A stretch of DNA of 44,279 bases from Paraburkholderia oxyphila NBRC 105797 (GCF_000685075.1 NZ_BAYD01000073.1:1-44279), one strand, 5' to 3'; positions 34,562-42,986 are shown, counted from the stretch's first letter. Numbers and translations: made by a program. The notes: generated by a model from the letters alone, not told the origin.

Positions 34562-34723
34562 TCAGCGCCGTAATGCGCCGAACAGCAGACTGACAACGAA
34601 CAGGATAACGAAAATAAAGAAGAGAATCTTGGCGATACTCGCCGCGCCAGCGGCGATGCCGCCAAACCCCAGGACAGCCGCAACGAGGGCTATCACGAAA
34701 AACACGATCGCGTAATAAAGCAT
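34562..34723 (-). CDS. DUF1328 small membrane protein (53 aa)
   Basis: The product begins MLYYAIVFFVIALVAAVLGF and ends in LLFGALRR. It has two hydrophobic helices separated by GGIAAGAASIAK, the hallmark pattern of DUF1328 (YtjA-like) peptides. A clean AAGGAG precedes the ATG. The gene is shorter than usual ORF cut-offs. In other bacteria these peptides are often stress-induced, but the molecular role is unknown. It lies directly upstream of the hybrid kinase and may be co-transcribed with it. Its leader contains a 7-bp stem CCAGGCC/GGCCTGG (34762-34783). Confidence 0.88.
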   Translation of the reverse strand: MLYYAIVFFVIALVAAVLGFGGIAAGAASIAKILFFIFVILFVVSLLFGALRR

Positions 34724-34933
34724 TGTCTGGCTCCTTGATAGCGTTGGGCACAGGGCGTCGGCCAGGCCAGACCTGGGGCCTGGGCACGCTAACCCCTACT
34801 TCGTGTCGTCACGCGAATGGACACGCAACCTGCGTGCCCTGCGCCGGCGCGGCCGCGTGGGCATAAGGCCAGGCCGTGGCGGGCGCGCACAAAGCAGCGC
34901 CTCGCCTTGCGACTTCGAAAGTTACTTTTCAAG

Positions 34934-34947
34934 GATTACGCGTAATC
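34934..34947. promoter_or_regulatory. 14-bp perfect palindrome GATTACGCGTAATC
   Basis: The dyad lies 210 bp upstream of the DUF1328 start and just past the 3' end of the beta-lactamase-fold gene. A second perfect palindrome, GAGGCGCGCCTC, lies at 34964-34975. The first resembles a regulator-binding site, the second could be part of a terminator stem. No binding protein can be named. Confidence 0.3.
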
Positions 34948-34973
34948 GCTACAAATTGGGGCCGAGGCGCGCC

Positions 34974-36221
34974 TCAGCCGCCGGTTTCGGTGATCGCGCT
35001 GTACACCAGCGTGCGCAGTTGACGGCGCGCCGGATACGCGCTCGACGGCAGGAGCTGGGTGAGAAACACCACGATCAGGTCCTCGCGCGGATCGACCCAG
35101 AAGAAGGTGCTGGCCGCGCCGCCCCAGAAGAAGTCGCCCGCGCTGCCGGGAATCAGCGTGGCCGCAGGCGTGATGGTGGTGGCGAAGCCAAGCCCGAAGC
35201 CGACGCCCTCGTAAGTCGCCTCGCTGAACATCGAGCGCGACAGGCGCGGCAGGTCGAGGCCGCCCGGCAGATGGTTGGCCGTCATCAGCGCGAGGGTCTT
35301 CGGCCCCAGCAGCCGCACGCCTTCGAGCTCGCCGCCCTGGAGCAGCATGCGCGCGAAGCGCATATAGTCGGCCGCCGTGGACACGAGACCGCCGCCGCCC
35401 GAGATGAACGTGGGCGGCTTGAGGTAGGGGCTCGTGCGCGGATCGTCCTGCAGCTCCGGCCCTTGCGCGGAGACCACCTTCGAGCCGAGCGCGCCCACGG
35501 CGTAGCACGCGCAAAAGCGCGCCACCTTTTCCTCGGGGACATGAAACGCGGTGTCGACCATGCCCAGGGGATCGAAGATCCGCTCTTTCAGGAAGACATC
35601 GAACGGCATGCCGCTGACCTTGCCGACGATATAGCCGAGCACGTCGGTAGCCACGGAATAGTTCCACGCCTCGCCCGGCGAGAATTCCAGCGGCAAGGTG
35701 GCGAGCTTCTCGATCATCGCGTCGAGTGTGCCATCGGTTGCGAGCTCACCCACCTTCAGCCGGCGATAGGCCGCGTCCACGTTGGTGTTCTGCTGAAAGC
35801 CGTAGGTCAGGCCCGAGGTATGGCGCAGCAGGTCGACCACGAGCATGGGGCGCGTGGGCGGGCGCGTCTGGAAGCTGTCCATGAAGCCGCCCGCGTGTAC
35901 GCCAAGCTTCTCCCATGCCGGAATGTATTTGCTGACCGGGTCGTCCAGCGCGATCTTGCATTGCTCGACCAGCATCATGACCGCCACCGACGTGATGGGC
36001 TTGGTCATCGAGTAGATCCGGAAGATCGAATCCTCGGCGATCGGCACCTGGCGCTCGCGGTCGGCGAAACCGAGCACCGAATTCAGCGCGAGCCCGCCGC
36101 GCCGCCATACCTGGGTGACGGCGCCGGCCAGCTTGCCGGTAGCGATATAGGTCTCGTCGACGAAACGCTCGATGCGTTTGAGGCGCTCACTCGACATCCC
36201 ATGCTTGTCAATGCCTTCCAT
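34974..36221 (-). CDS. Serine hydrolase of the beta-lactamase (class C-like)/esterase EstB family
   Basis: This 415-residue protein has the penicillin-binding fold nucleophile S-x-x-K at Ser71-Lys74 (YSMTKPI), the Tyr motif at Tyr188 (NYSVATD, with Val where beta-lactamases have Asn) and a late FFWGGAAST motif in place of KTG. This set is typical of EstB-like esterases and D-aminopeptidase-related proteins rather than true resistance enzymes. No signal peptide is visible, so it is probably cytoplasmic. The start MEGIDKHG follows AAAGGAG at long spacing; MSSERLKR (36197) is an alternative. It appears to be a single-gene unit. Antibiotic hydrolysis is unlikely but not excluded. Confidence 0.88.
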   Translation of the reverse strand: MEGIDKHGMSSERLKRIERFVDETYIATGKLAGAVTQVWRRGGLALNSVLGFADRERQVPIAEDSIFRIYSMTKPITSVAVMMLVEQCKIALDDPVSKYIPAWEKLGVHAGGFMDSFQTRPPTRPMLVVDLLRHTSGLTYGFQQNTNVDAAYRRLKVGELATDGTLDAMIEKLATLPLEFSPGEAWNYSVATDVLGYIVGKVSGMPFDVFLKERIFDPLGMVDTAFHVPEEKVARFCACYAVGALGSKVVSAQGPELQDDPRTSPYLKPPTFISGGGGLVSTAADYMRFARMLLQGGELEGVRLLGPKTLALMTANHLPGGLDLPRLSRSMFSEATYEGVGFGLGFATTITPAATLIPGSAGDFFWGGAASTFFWVDPREDLIVVFLTQLLPSSAYPARRQLRTLVYSAITETGG

Positions 36222-36417
36222 ACCCTGTCTTCTCCTTTGCCTGGCGCCGCTTGCGACTTCTGGGCGAATTCCGAATATCGGTGGGTGAAGCAATGGGATT
36301 CAAAATAGCTGTACGCTCGAAAGCGCAACACAATGACGGCTCTTTGAATCGCATTTGACCGGTTGGGCCACAGTATCCGTTATTCGGAGGCTTTCGGCAA
36401 AAGACAGGGGCATGCGT

Positions 36418-36435
36418 GCCGCCGCGAGCGGCGGC
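36418..36435. terminator. GC-rich hairpin after the tandem oxygenase operon
   Basis: GCCGCCGC (36418-36425) and GCGGCGGC (36428-36435) form a near-perfect stem 5 bp after the stop codon of the distal oxygenase gene on the minus strand. A TTCTT run follows on the plus strand only. Confidence 0.35.
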
Positions 36436-36439
36436 TTCT

Positions 36440-37162
36440 TCAGGGTGCGTCGTGAAAGATCAGTTCCAGGCCGATGCGCTCGCCACTGCGCACGCGGCTG
36501 ACCGCGTGCTTGAGCTTGACGCGGTAATGGCCGTGCGCGCCTTCAACGGGACGCTGCGCGCTCGCGATGATAGCGGCGTCGCCGAGCGCGAGCGGCACGA
36601 CCATCGGCCGCGACTGCATGCGCGGGCGCTGCTCGGTCATGACGAATTCGCCGCCCGAAAAGTCCCGCTGCGGCGCGCTCAGCAGCGCGACCACCTGAAG
36701 CGGAAACACCTGCTCGCCCTCGTCGTGACGATGCAGCGCGAGACGATCGCCCTCGCGCAGCCGGCTCAGATGCGATTGCGGCCGATGCTGCCCGGCGCGA
36801 CGGTTCGCATCGAGAAAGGCCTCGAACTCGGCGGGAAAGCGCGTTTCGAGGCCCGCAAGCACCTGCCAGCGGTTCGCCACGGGCACGAGCCAGCGATAGA
36901 GCGCTTCGCGCCACGCGTGCAACAGCGGCGGCAGGCTTTCGCCGAAATAGCGCAGTTCCCCGCCGCCCGGCTCCACCGGCGCGAACGCAGCCGGTATGCG
37001 CCCGGCATCGCACGTCTCACCGCGCCATGCATCGAAGCCCTGTGCGAGCGCGCGCGCCTCGTGGGGAGCGAAGCAACTGGGCAGCACCGCGTAGCCTTCG
37101 GCATCGAGTTGCGCGCCGATGACGCTCGCATCGAAACGCTCGATCATGGCGTGCGCATTCAT
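36440..37162 (-). CDS. DUF2086-type 2-oxoglutarate/Fe(II) oxygenase, divergent paralogue
   Basis: This 240-residue protein is clearly paralogous to its upstream neighbour: shared VFPLQV, GGEFVMTE and the FHDA end. In a gapless alignment the first two iron ligands, His-x-Asp in the neighbour (HQD), are His144-Arg145-His146 here, followed by Asp147-Glu148. The third His (His219) and the oxoglutarate-binding Arg (Arg229) are kept. The centre is therefore either a three-His site, a shifted His146-x-Glu148 site, or inactive. The start ATG overlaps the neighbour's stop (ATGA). The family has been linked by annotation to oxidative repair of alkylated nucleic acid; I regard that as unproven here. Confidence 0.8.
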   Translation of the reverse strand: MNAHAMIERFDASVIGAQLDAEGYAVLPSCFAPHEARALAQGFDAWRGETCDAGRIPAAFAPVEPGGGELRYFGESLPPLLHAWREALYRWLVPVANRWQVLAGLETRFPAEFEAFLDANRRAGQHRPQSHLSRLREGDRLALHRHDEGEQVFPLQVVALLSAPQRDFSGGEFVMTEQRPRMQSRPMVVPLALGDAAIIASAQRPVEGAHGHYRVKLKHAVSRVRSGERIGLELIFHDAP

Positions 37163-37920
37163 GCCGCCTCCCCAGCCGATGCCGATGCCGACGGCTCGCG
37201 CGCGTCGTGAAAGATCAGCCCGAGCGTGTGCCGCGTGCCGCTGCGCACGACGCTCACGCCATGGCGCATGGCCACCCTGGGCACGCTCGCACGCGCGCGC
37301 GTGCGCCCCGCCATGTCCGGCCGTTGATTGACGGCGAACACCACCGCATCGCCCTGCCCCAACGCAACGACATCGGCATGCTGGCCGCGGCTTGCCGTTT
37401 CGGTCATCACGAATTCGCCGCCCGTGAAATCGTCGCCCGGCGCCGAAAGCAGAATCGCCACCTGGAGTGGAAACACATGGTCGCCGTAGAGGTCCTGATG
37501 CAGGCAGTTGTAGTCTCCCGCGCGGTAGCGGAGCATGAGCGGCGTGGGCCGCGTCTGGCCTGCCGCGTGGCAGCGCGCGAGAAACGCATCGAGCTCGGCG
37601 GGATACTGGATGTCGAGGCCCATCTGCCGGTTCCAGCGGTTGGCGATGGGCGCGAGGCGGCGGTACAGCGCGTGGCGCAAGCGTTCGAGCAACGGCGGCA
37701 ACGGATAGGCGAAGTACTTGTACTCGCCCCGCCCGAAGTTGTGACGCGCCATCACGATGCGCGAACGAAAGCAGTCGTCGCGCGCATACAGTGCGGCCAG
37801 CTGCTCGCACTGCCCGGCGTGAAGCACGGACGGCAGCACCGCATTGCCGTGGCGATCGAGCGACGCGGCCGCGTCCGCCCAGATCGCGTCCCAGTGTGCT
37901 GCCTGCTTCGCATCGGCCAT
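37159..37920 (-). CDS. DUF2086-type 2-oxoglutarate/Fe(II) oxygenase, canonical
   Basis: This 253-residue protein has a complete iron and co-substrate set: His141-x-Asp143 (LHQDLYG), His220 (MRHGVS) and Arg230 (SGTRHTLG). The family-typical blocks GRGEYKYFAYPLP, TRPTPLMLRYRAGDYN and DFTGGEFVMTE are also present. It should hydroxylate or demethylate a substrate using oxoglutarate and O2. The Pfam family is described as an oxygenase for damaged DNA on thin grounds. It is the first gene of a two-gene operon, divergent from the Bcr/CflA transporter with about 170 bp between them. Confidence 0.85.
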   Translation of the reverse strand: MADAKQAAHWDAIWADAAASLDRHGNAVLPSVLHAGQCEQLAALYARDDCFRSRIVMARHNFGRGEYKYFAYPLPPLLERLRHALYRRLAPIANRWNRQMGLDIQYPAELDAFLARCHAAGQTRPTPLMLRYRAGDYNCLHQDLYGDHVFPLQVAILLSAPGDDFTGGEFVMTETASRGQHADVVALGQGDAVVFAVNQRPDMAGRTRARASVPRVAMRHGVSVVRSGTRHTLGLIFHDAREPSASASAGEAA

Positions 37921-38091
37921 GGCCTTGATTCCGGTGATTGATCGAACCCGTCCAGTCTAGCGCTGCCATGGCCGCATGAAACTCCGCACCTTGCGCTGCA
38001 ATTGCTTGCGCGCAGCGCCGCCGGGGCTCCAGGCGAACTAGAACTAGCAATGTTAGTATATGGCCCGCCGTATAGGCCCATTACTTCAGTC

Positions 38092-39354
38092 ATGACCGAC
38101 CCGTTCTCCCCTCGCGCGGCCACGCCTGCGCGTGCAAGCAATTCACCGCGCTTCCTGCTGGCCCTGATCTGCCTGTATGCGTCGGCGGGCCAGCTCGCGA
38201 TCGACATCTACGTCCCCGCGCTGCCCGCGATGGCGCGCTACTTCGCGACCTCGCCGCAGGCGATCCAGTCGAGCGTGTCCGGCTACATGGCCGCATACGC
38301 GCTCGGCCAGCTCATCTTCGGCCCGATCGCCGATGCCCATGGGCGCAAGCGCGTGCTCGCGTTCGGGCTCGTGGTCTACACGATCGGCTGCGTGCTCTCG
38401 CTCGGCGCGCCCAATCTGGAGACGTTCGTGCTGGCGCGCTGCTTGCAGGGCTTCGGCATCGCCACGACGAACCTGCTCGCCAAGGCGATCATCACCGACA
38501 CGTTCCGCGGCAAGGCGCTCATGCATGCGTTCACCTATATGTCGATCACGTGGGGGCTCGCGCCGATCGTCGCGCCCGTGATCGGCGCGCACCTGCAGAC
38601 GTGGTTCGGCTGGCAGGCGTGCCTCGTGTTCCTGCTGCTCTATTCGCTCGCGATGTGGGCGCTGCTGTGGCGCTATCGCGAGACGCTGCCGCAGCCCGTG
38701 CACCTGGAGCTGCGCACGCTCATGACGAACGCGGGCAAGGTGCTGGCGAGCCCGGTGTTCCAGAGCTGCTTTCTCGCCCAGGGACTGTGCTACAGCATCC
38801 TGCTCGTGTTCAATATCGTCGGGCCGTTCATGGTGCTGAACACGCTGCACAAGCCGCCGACCTATTTCGGCTACCTCGCGCTTGGCATCGGCATGATGTA
38901 CTTCCTTGGCGGCCTGTCGAACCGGGTGCATGGCCCGGGCCTGCCGAGCGCCGAGCGGCGGCTGCAGATCGGCTCGCGCGTGATGGCGGGTGCCGCGATC
39001 GCGATGCTCGTGCTCGCGCTGACCGTGGGCCTGCAGGTCTGGACGCTCGCGACGCCGGTGCTCGTGATGGGGCTGTGCGCGGGCGCGATGTATCCGACGC
39101 TGATGGCCAAGGGCAATTCGCTGTTCCCGCACATCGCGGGCCTGACGAGCGCGATACTCGGGTGCGCGCTCCTGCTCGTTTCCTCCGCGATGATGGGGCT
39201 CGCGGGCTTCGTCTCGGTGCATGTGCTCACGCCGCTTGCCGTGTTCTTCGTGATCCTCGCGGTCACCGTCGTCGTGATGGTGACGAAGCTGCTGCGCTAT
39301 CTGGAGCGGATGGAATCCGAAGCGCTCGCGAAAGGCCGCGAAGAAGCCGTGTGA
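38092..39354 (+). CDS. Bcr/CflA-family MFS drug exporter
   Basis: This 420-residue inner-membrane antiporter has twelve helices, DIYVPALPAMARYF in TM1 and QLIFGPIADAHGRKRVL in loop 2-3, which together mark the Bcr/CflA group (bicyclomycin, chloramphenicol and related export). I chose MTDPFSPRAA at 38092, and the frame upstream to 38002 lacks protein character. The region before it contains ACTA-N7-TAGT (38043-38057) and a partly repeated TATATGGCCC/TATAGGCCC block that could be a repressor site. Native substrate unknown. Confidence 0.88.
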   Translation: MTDPFSPRAATPARASNSPRFLLALICLYASAGQLAIDIYVPALPAMARYFATSPQAIQSSVSGYMAAYALGQLIFGPIADAHGRKRVLAFGLVVYTIGCVLSLGAPNLETFVLARCLQGFGIATTNLLAKAIITDTFRGKALMHAFTYMSITWGLAPIVAPVIGAHLQTWFGWQACLVFLLLYSLAMWALLWRYRETLPQPVHLELRTLMTNAGKVLASPVFQSCFLAQGLCYSILLVFNIVGPFMVLNTLHKPPTYFGYLALGIGMMYFLGGLSNRVHGPGLPSAERRLQIGSRVMAGAAIAMLVLALTVGLQVWTLATPVLVMGLCAGAMYPTLMAKGNSLFPHIAGLTSAILGCALLLVSSAMMGLAGFVSVHVLTPLAVFFVILAVTVVVMVTKLLRYLERMESEALAKGREEAV

Positions 39355-39378
39355 GCGGCGCCCCGGGACAACGACGTC

Positions 39379-39663
39379 TCACGTAGCGCCACGCAGCATT
39401 TCGAATTCGTCGACGAGAACCAGCAGCTGCGTCATGAGCCGGGACTTCTGCTCGCTCGGCGCCTGATTCCAGAGATGGTCGAGCCACGCGGCGGCCAGTC
39501 TGTACTCTTCATGCGTGAGCGGATCGGCACCCGCTTCTGCGCGCGCATGCGCGATGTCTTTATTCCTGCGGGAGACCGGAATGCGCTGCCGCGACGGCGC
39601 TTCCGGTAGAAGGCTCAAGCGAGATCCGAAAATGGACACCGGTCGTGCTCCTGGACGGTTCAT
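39379..39663 (-). CDS. Hypothetical protein with HigA-N-terminal-like segment
   Basis: This 94-residue frame has a poorly conserved-looking first half and a convincing C-terminal half: LTHEEYRLAAAWLDHLWNQ, then SRLMTQLLVLVDEFEML. That half resembles the N-terminal helical segment of HigA-type antitoxins (Y-x2-A-x2-x-LD-x-L followed by L-x2-LV-x2-FE). No helix-turn-helix or toxin partner is present. The ribosome site is weak and the true start may be later. It is convergent with the Bcr/CflA gene and 72 bp upstream of nothing obvious on its own strand. Coding status is likely but not certain. Confidence 0.5.
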   Translation of the reverse strand: MNRPGARPVSIFGSRLSLLPEAPSRQRIPVSRRNKDIAHARAEAGADPLTHEEYRLAAAWLDHLWNQAPSEQKSRLMTQLLVLVDEFEMLRGAT

Positions 39664-39735
39664 AGGTTTTCTTCAATACTACGCAGTACGGAGTGAATCG
39701 GCGGCTGCACCTCGCGCTGGCACGGCATCCCGAGC

Positions 39736-41025
39736 TCAGCGCAGGGGCAGCCGCACCCGGGCCACGAGGCCGCGCGGCCTGTTCGCAAGCAGTTCGAGCG
39801 TACCGTCATGCTGCTTCGCGATCCGCTCCGCAATGGCCAGGCCGAGGCCCGAGCCGTTGCGCTGCTCGCTCTGCGGGCCGCGCCGGAACGGCTGCTTCAT
39901 CAGCGGCAACAGCTCGGCCGGCACGCCGGGGCCCTGGTCCTCGACATCGATCGTCACGCAGCCATCCGCCACCCGGGTCCTGACCGCCAGCCCGACACGG
40001 CCGTACACGACCGCGTTCTGCATCAGGTTCATCAACAGCCGCTGCATCCCCGTGGGCCGAAAAGCGAACTCGGGCAGCGCCTCCAGCGAGAGGTCGAAGA
40101 CATACTCGAGCCCGACGTAGTCGGCCGCGAGACGCTCGATCAGCGCATTGAGGTCGCCGCGCTTCGCGGGCTCGCTGTCCCAGCCGCGCGCGAAATCGAT
40201 GAACTGCTGCACGATCAGGTCGATTTCCTCGACGAAGCGCTCCGCGCTCTCCGCCGGCGCTTCGACGGACTCCGGCGCCTCGAGCACCATGCGCAGCTTG
40301 GTGAGCGGCGTGCGGATGTCGTGCGAGATGCCTGCCAGCATCTGCGCGCGGGTCGTCTCCAGCTCCTGGAGCGACGCCGCCATCCGGTTGAATGCGTCCG
40401 CAACCATCGCCAGCTCGTGCGCGCCTTCGACGGGCACGGCCTCGGGCCACGCCCCATGCTCGATCGTGTCCGCCGCGCGCGCAAGACGCATCAGCAGCCG
40501 CTCGACGGGCCGATGAATCAGGAAGGCCACCAGCGCCGGCACCGTGGCGATACACAGCAGCAGGCTGATGAGCGTCCACGGCAGGCTCGGAATCGCATTC
40601 GGCGCGCCCGCGAGCACCATCCAGTAGTACGCGTCGTCCACGCGCAGGCGGACCCAGACACGCTGCGCGCTGCCTTGCTCGAAGCGAATCTGGTCGCCGG
40701 CGCCGAGTTCGTGCGCCAGCCGCGAGACGAAATAGCGGGCGACGAGGCCCACCGGCAGCGGCTGCGCGGCATTCGCCGGCGGCACCTCGCCTTGCGATAC
40801 GCCATTGATCGCCAGCAGCTGCTGCTCGCGCGCCGCTGGCGGCAGCGCGGCGAGCAGCCGGCTCGCCGTGCGTATTTGCGAAGCGATGAGCGCCGCCGCC
40901 TCGTCCACGCGCGGGCGCTGGACGAAGAACAGATAAACGGCGCCCGCAAAAATCTGGCTCGTCAGCACCAGCACGATCAGCGCCAGCACGTTGCGCACCA
41001 GTAACGAGCGATACCAGCCGAACAT
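39736..41025 (-). CDS. EnvZ-type membrane sensor histidine kinase
   Basis: This 429-residue kinase has TM1 (about 10-35), a short periplasmic domain, TM2 (about 150-175), a HAMP domain (HRPVERLLMRLARAADTIEHG), phospho-His235 in GISHDIRTPLTKLRM, N box NLMQNAVVYG, G1 EDQGPGV and G2 NGSGLGLAIAERI. I chose ATG 41025 (MFGWYRSLL) because GGGAGG precedes it; an upstream ATG at 41097 adds 24 unlikely residues. It is partner of the OmpR-type regulator, from which it is separated by the WXXGXW gene. The order regulator, small exported protein, kinase is on one strand. Confidence 0.9.
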   Translation of the reverse strand: MFGWYRSLLVRNVLALIVLVLTSQIFAGAVYLFFVQRPRVDEAAALIASQIRTASRLLAALPPAAREQQLLAINGVSQGEVPPANAAQPLPVGLVARYFVSRLAHELGAGDQIRFEQGSAQRVWVRLRVDDAYYWMVLAGAPNAIPSLPWTLISLLLCIATVPALVAFLIHRPVERLLMRLARAADTIEHGAWPEAVPVEGAHELAMVADAFNRMAASLQELETTRAQMLAGISHDIRTPLTKLRMVLEAPESVEAPAESAERFVEEIDLIVQQFIDFARGWDSEPAKRGDLNALIERLAADYVGLEYVFDLSLEALPEFAFRPTGMQRLLMNLMQNAVVYGRVGLAVRTRVADGCVTIDVEDQGPGVPAELLPLMKQPFRRGPQSEQRNGSGLGLAIAERIAKQHDGTLELLANRPRGLVARVRLPLR

Positions 41026-41141
41026 GGCCCTCCCCAATGGATGCCGGATAGTCAACGGCGGCACGATACGGTGTTGCATATCGGGCCGCGCAATCATCCG
41101 AGCTTATACAACGAACGTGGCAAGGCAATCCTGCATGCCGC

Positions 41142-41441
41142 TCAGGCCCAGTGTCCGGGCATCCAGCACCAGGTCACGCCACGCGCAACCCAGTGCCCCG
41201 GCATCCAGCGATAGCCGGGCCGCACGGCCTGCCAGTGCCCAGGCACCCAGGCATACGCGCCCGCGCACCATAGCCAGTGACCGGGGTCCCAGACATAACC
41301 GGGCCGCGCCACCGGCACCGGCTCGAAACGAACCGGCGGAGGCGGCACGGGCGCCACCAGCACCGCCTGTGCAAATACCGCCGATGCGCCGAGCGCCGCC
41401 AGAACAGCCGCGCCCGCGCGAACAAGATTGCGTTTTTTCAT
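41142..41441 (-). CDS. WXXGXW-repeat exported protein (YXWGXW family)
   Basis: This 99-residue protein has a signal peptide (MKKRNLVRAGAAVLAALGASAVFAQA) and a proline-rich linker. Four tandem aromatic repeats follow: YVWDPGHW, YAWVPGHW, YRWMPGHW and CWMPGHW. This fits the WXXGXW repeat family, whose role is unknown; an envelope or outer-membrane location is likely. It lies 116 bp after the OmpR-type regulator stop and 116 bp before the kinase start, with a TATATT -10-like box at 41483-41478, so it may also have its own promoter. Confidence 0.88.
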   Translation of the reverse strand: MKKRNLVRAGAAVLAALGASAVFAQAVLVAPVPPPPVRFEPVPVARPGYVWDPGHWLWCAGAYAWVPGHWQAVRPGYRWMPGHWVARGVTWCWMPGHWA

Positions 41442-41557
41442 ACGAGGTCACTTTCTCTTCGAACAGGACAGGCACGCAATATAAGCGCTGGCGCCAATAC
41501 AACCTGCAACGAGTCATGTCATCCGGTTACAGCGCCCCGCATCGGACAATCAAACAA

Positions 41558-42301
41558 TCAGGCATCGAGCTTCGCGACGAGCATATAGCCCACGCCCCAT
41601 ACCGTGCGGATATGGCGAGGCGAAGAGGCATCCGCCTCGATGATCTTGCGCAGGCGCAGCACCTGGACATCGATACTGCGCGTGTTCGCTTCGTACAGAC
41701 GCCCATGGGCGCGCTCGATCAGGTTCTCGCGGCTGACCGGCCGGTTCGGCGTCTCGGCCAGCGCGCACAGCAGCCGCATCTCCGCCGCGCCGACTTCGAT
41801 CGGCTCGCCCTCGAGCGTCAGCTCCTGGGCATGCGGCTTGAGCAGATAGTCGCCAATGCGCAGCGCGAGCACGTCATCGTCGCCCATCGCGCTCGCCATC
41901 GCGCCGTGCTGCCGCGCGAACAGCTGCTGGCGTCGCAGCATCGCGCGCACGCGTGCGACCAGCTCGCTCGGCAAGAACGGCTTGCCGAGATAATCGTCGG
42001 CGCCCATTTCGAGGCCGACGACGCGGTCGATTGGATCGCCGCGCGCGGTCAGCATCAGGATGGGGATCATCTGCCCCTGGCTGCGCAGACGCCTGCAGAT
42101 CGACAGGCCGTCTTCGCCGGGCATCATGATGTCGAGAATCAGGAGGTCGAACGGATGCCGCTCGAGAAACGTATCGAGCTGGTTGCTGTCTCGCGCCGCG
42201 CGCACCTCGAAACCCTGTGCGCTCAGAAAGCGTTGCAGCATATTGCGAATCTCGAGGTCGTCGTCGAGCACGAGAATACGGCCTCGGGGAGCGGGGTTCA
42301 T
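41558..42301 (-). CDS. OmpR/PhoB-family response regulator
   Basis: This 247-residue regulator has a receiver domain (phospho-Asp57 in LLILDIMMPG; switch Thr in MLTARGD; lysine in GKPF) and a winged-helix output domain (GAAEMRLLCALAETPNRPVSRENLIERAHG, then NTRSIDVQVLRLRKIIE and RTVWGVGYML). The start is uncertain: MNPAPRGRIL (42301) fits the family, while MPPPKPADE (42334) and an ATG at 42442 are in frame. None has a strong ribosome site. It probably controls envelope genes together with the kinase downstream. Confidence 0.9.
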   Translation of the reverse strand: MNPAPRGRILVLDDDLEIRNMLQRFLSAQGFEVRAARDSNQLDTFLERHPFDLLILDIMMPGEDGLSICRRLRSQGQMIPILMLTARGDPIDRVVGLEMGADDYLGKPFLPSELVARVRAMLRRQQLFARQHGAMASAMGDDDVLALRIGDYLLKPHAQELTLEGEPIEVGAAEMRLLCALAETPNRPVSRENLIERAHGRLYEANTRSIDVQVLRLRKIIEADASSPRHIRTVWGVGYMLVAKLDA

Positions 42302-42455
42302 CGTCTGTTCGTCGGCCGGTTTGGGTGGCGGCATGGCGGTACGGGGCGCTCGCGGCAAGAGGAATGGATACGAGTGTAGAACCCGATGCCAACCGGTGCA
42401 CGGCACGCGCGCGGTGTGCGAGCGCGCGCGTGACATGAGCATCGCGGTCGGCGGT

Positions 42456-42986
42456 TCAATATGGGGCGTAATAATACTGGGCCGGCGCGTAAACCACGGC
42501 CGGCGCGGGCGCGACGACGACCGCGCGCGTCACCTGGGGCGCCGCGATCGTGTTGCCCTTTGCGGTGATGCACTGCGCGTACGCGTTGTCGTATTGGCGC
42601 TGCAGCGCCGCTTCGCTGCCGGCGTACTGGTTACGGCCCGCCGCGCTGCCGAGCAGCAGGCCGGCCCCTGCCCCGATTGCCGCGCCGGCGCCGGCATTGC
42701 CCGCCCCTGCGCCAATCAGGGCCCCGGCCGCCGCGCCGCCGGCCGCGCCCAGTGCCGGAGCGGCCAGCGCGGAGTTCACCACGGCCGGCGACGAGGCAAC
42801 CGGATTGACGATCTGCGCCGCGTAGGTGCGGCACGCGTAATCGTCTTGCTGGAACGCGGCGATGGTCTTGCCCTGCGCGGGCAGCGCCATCACGGTTGGA
42901 GAGCTGGGCGGCACGACTGCGCACCCGGCAAGAGACGCCAACGCCATGGCGGCGGCAAGCGCGGACTGATGCTTGAATAATTTCAT
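42456..42986 (-). CDS. Glycine-zipper outer-membrane lipoprotein
   Basis: This 176-residue protein has a lipobox (LASLAGC, Cys near 22), then a conserved-looking DDYACRTYA stretch. A Gly/Ala-rich double zipper (about 75-118; GGAAAGALIGAGAG and AAIGAGAGLLLG) is followed by RQYDNAYAQCITAKGN and a Tyr/Ala/Pro-rich tail ending YYYAPY. The pattern matches YMGG-type glycine-zipper lipoproteins such as those near OmpA or SlyB. It lies on the same strand as the OmpR/EnvZ pair, 155 bp upstream of the regulator start. Confidence 0.85.
   Translation of the reverse strand: MKLFKHQSALAAAMALASLAGCAVVPPSSPTVMALPAQGKTIAAFQQDDYACRTYAAQIVNPVASSPAVVNSALAAPALGAAGGAAAGALIGAGAGNAGAGAAIGAGAGLLLGSAAGRNQYAGSEAALQRQYDNAYAQCITAKGNTIAAPQVTRAVVVAPAPAVVYAPAQYYYAPY

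Noticed and set aside
32093..34573. Plus-strand frames opposite the hybrid kinase (for example 33059-34573)
   Set aside because: No ribosome site or recognisable domain; the minus-strand kinase has all catalytic motifs.
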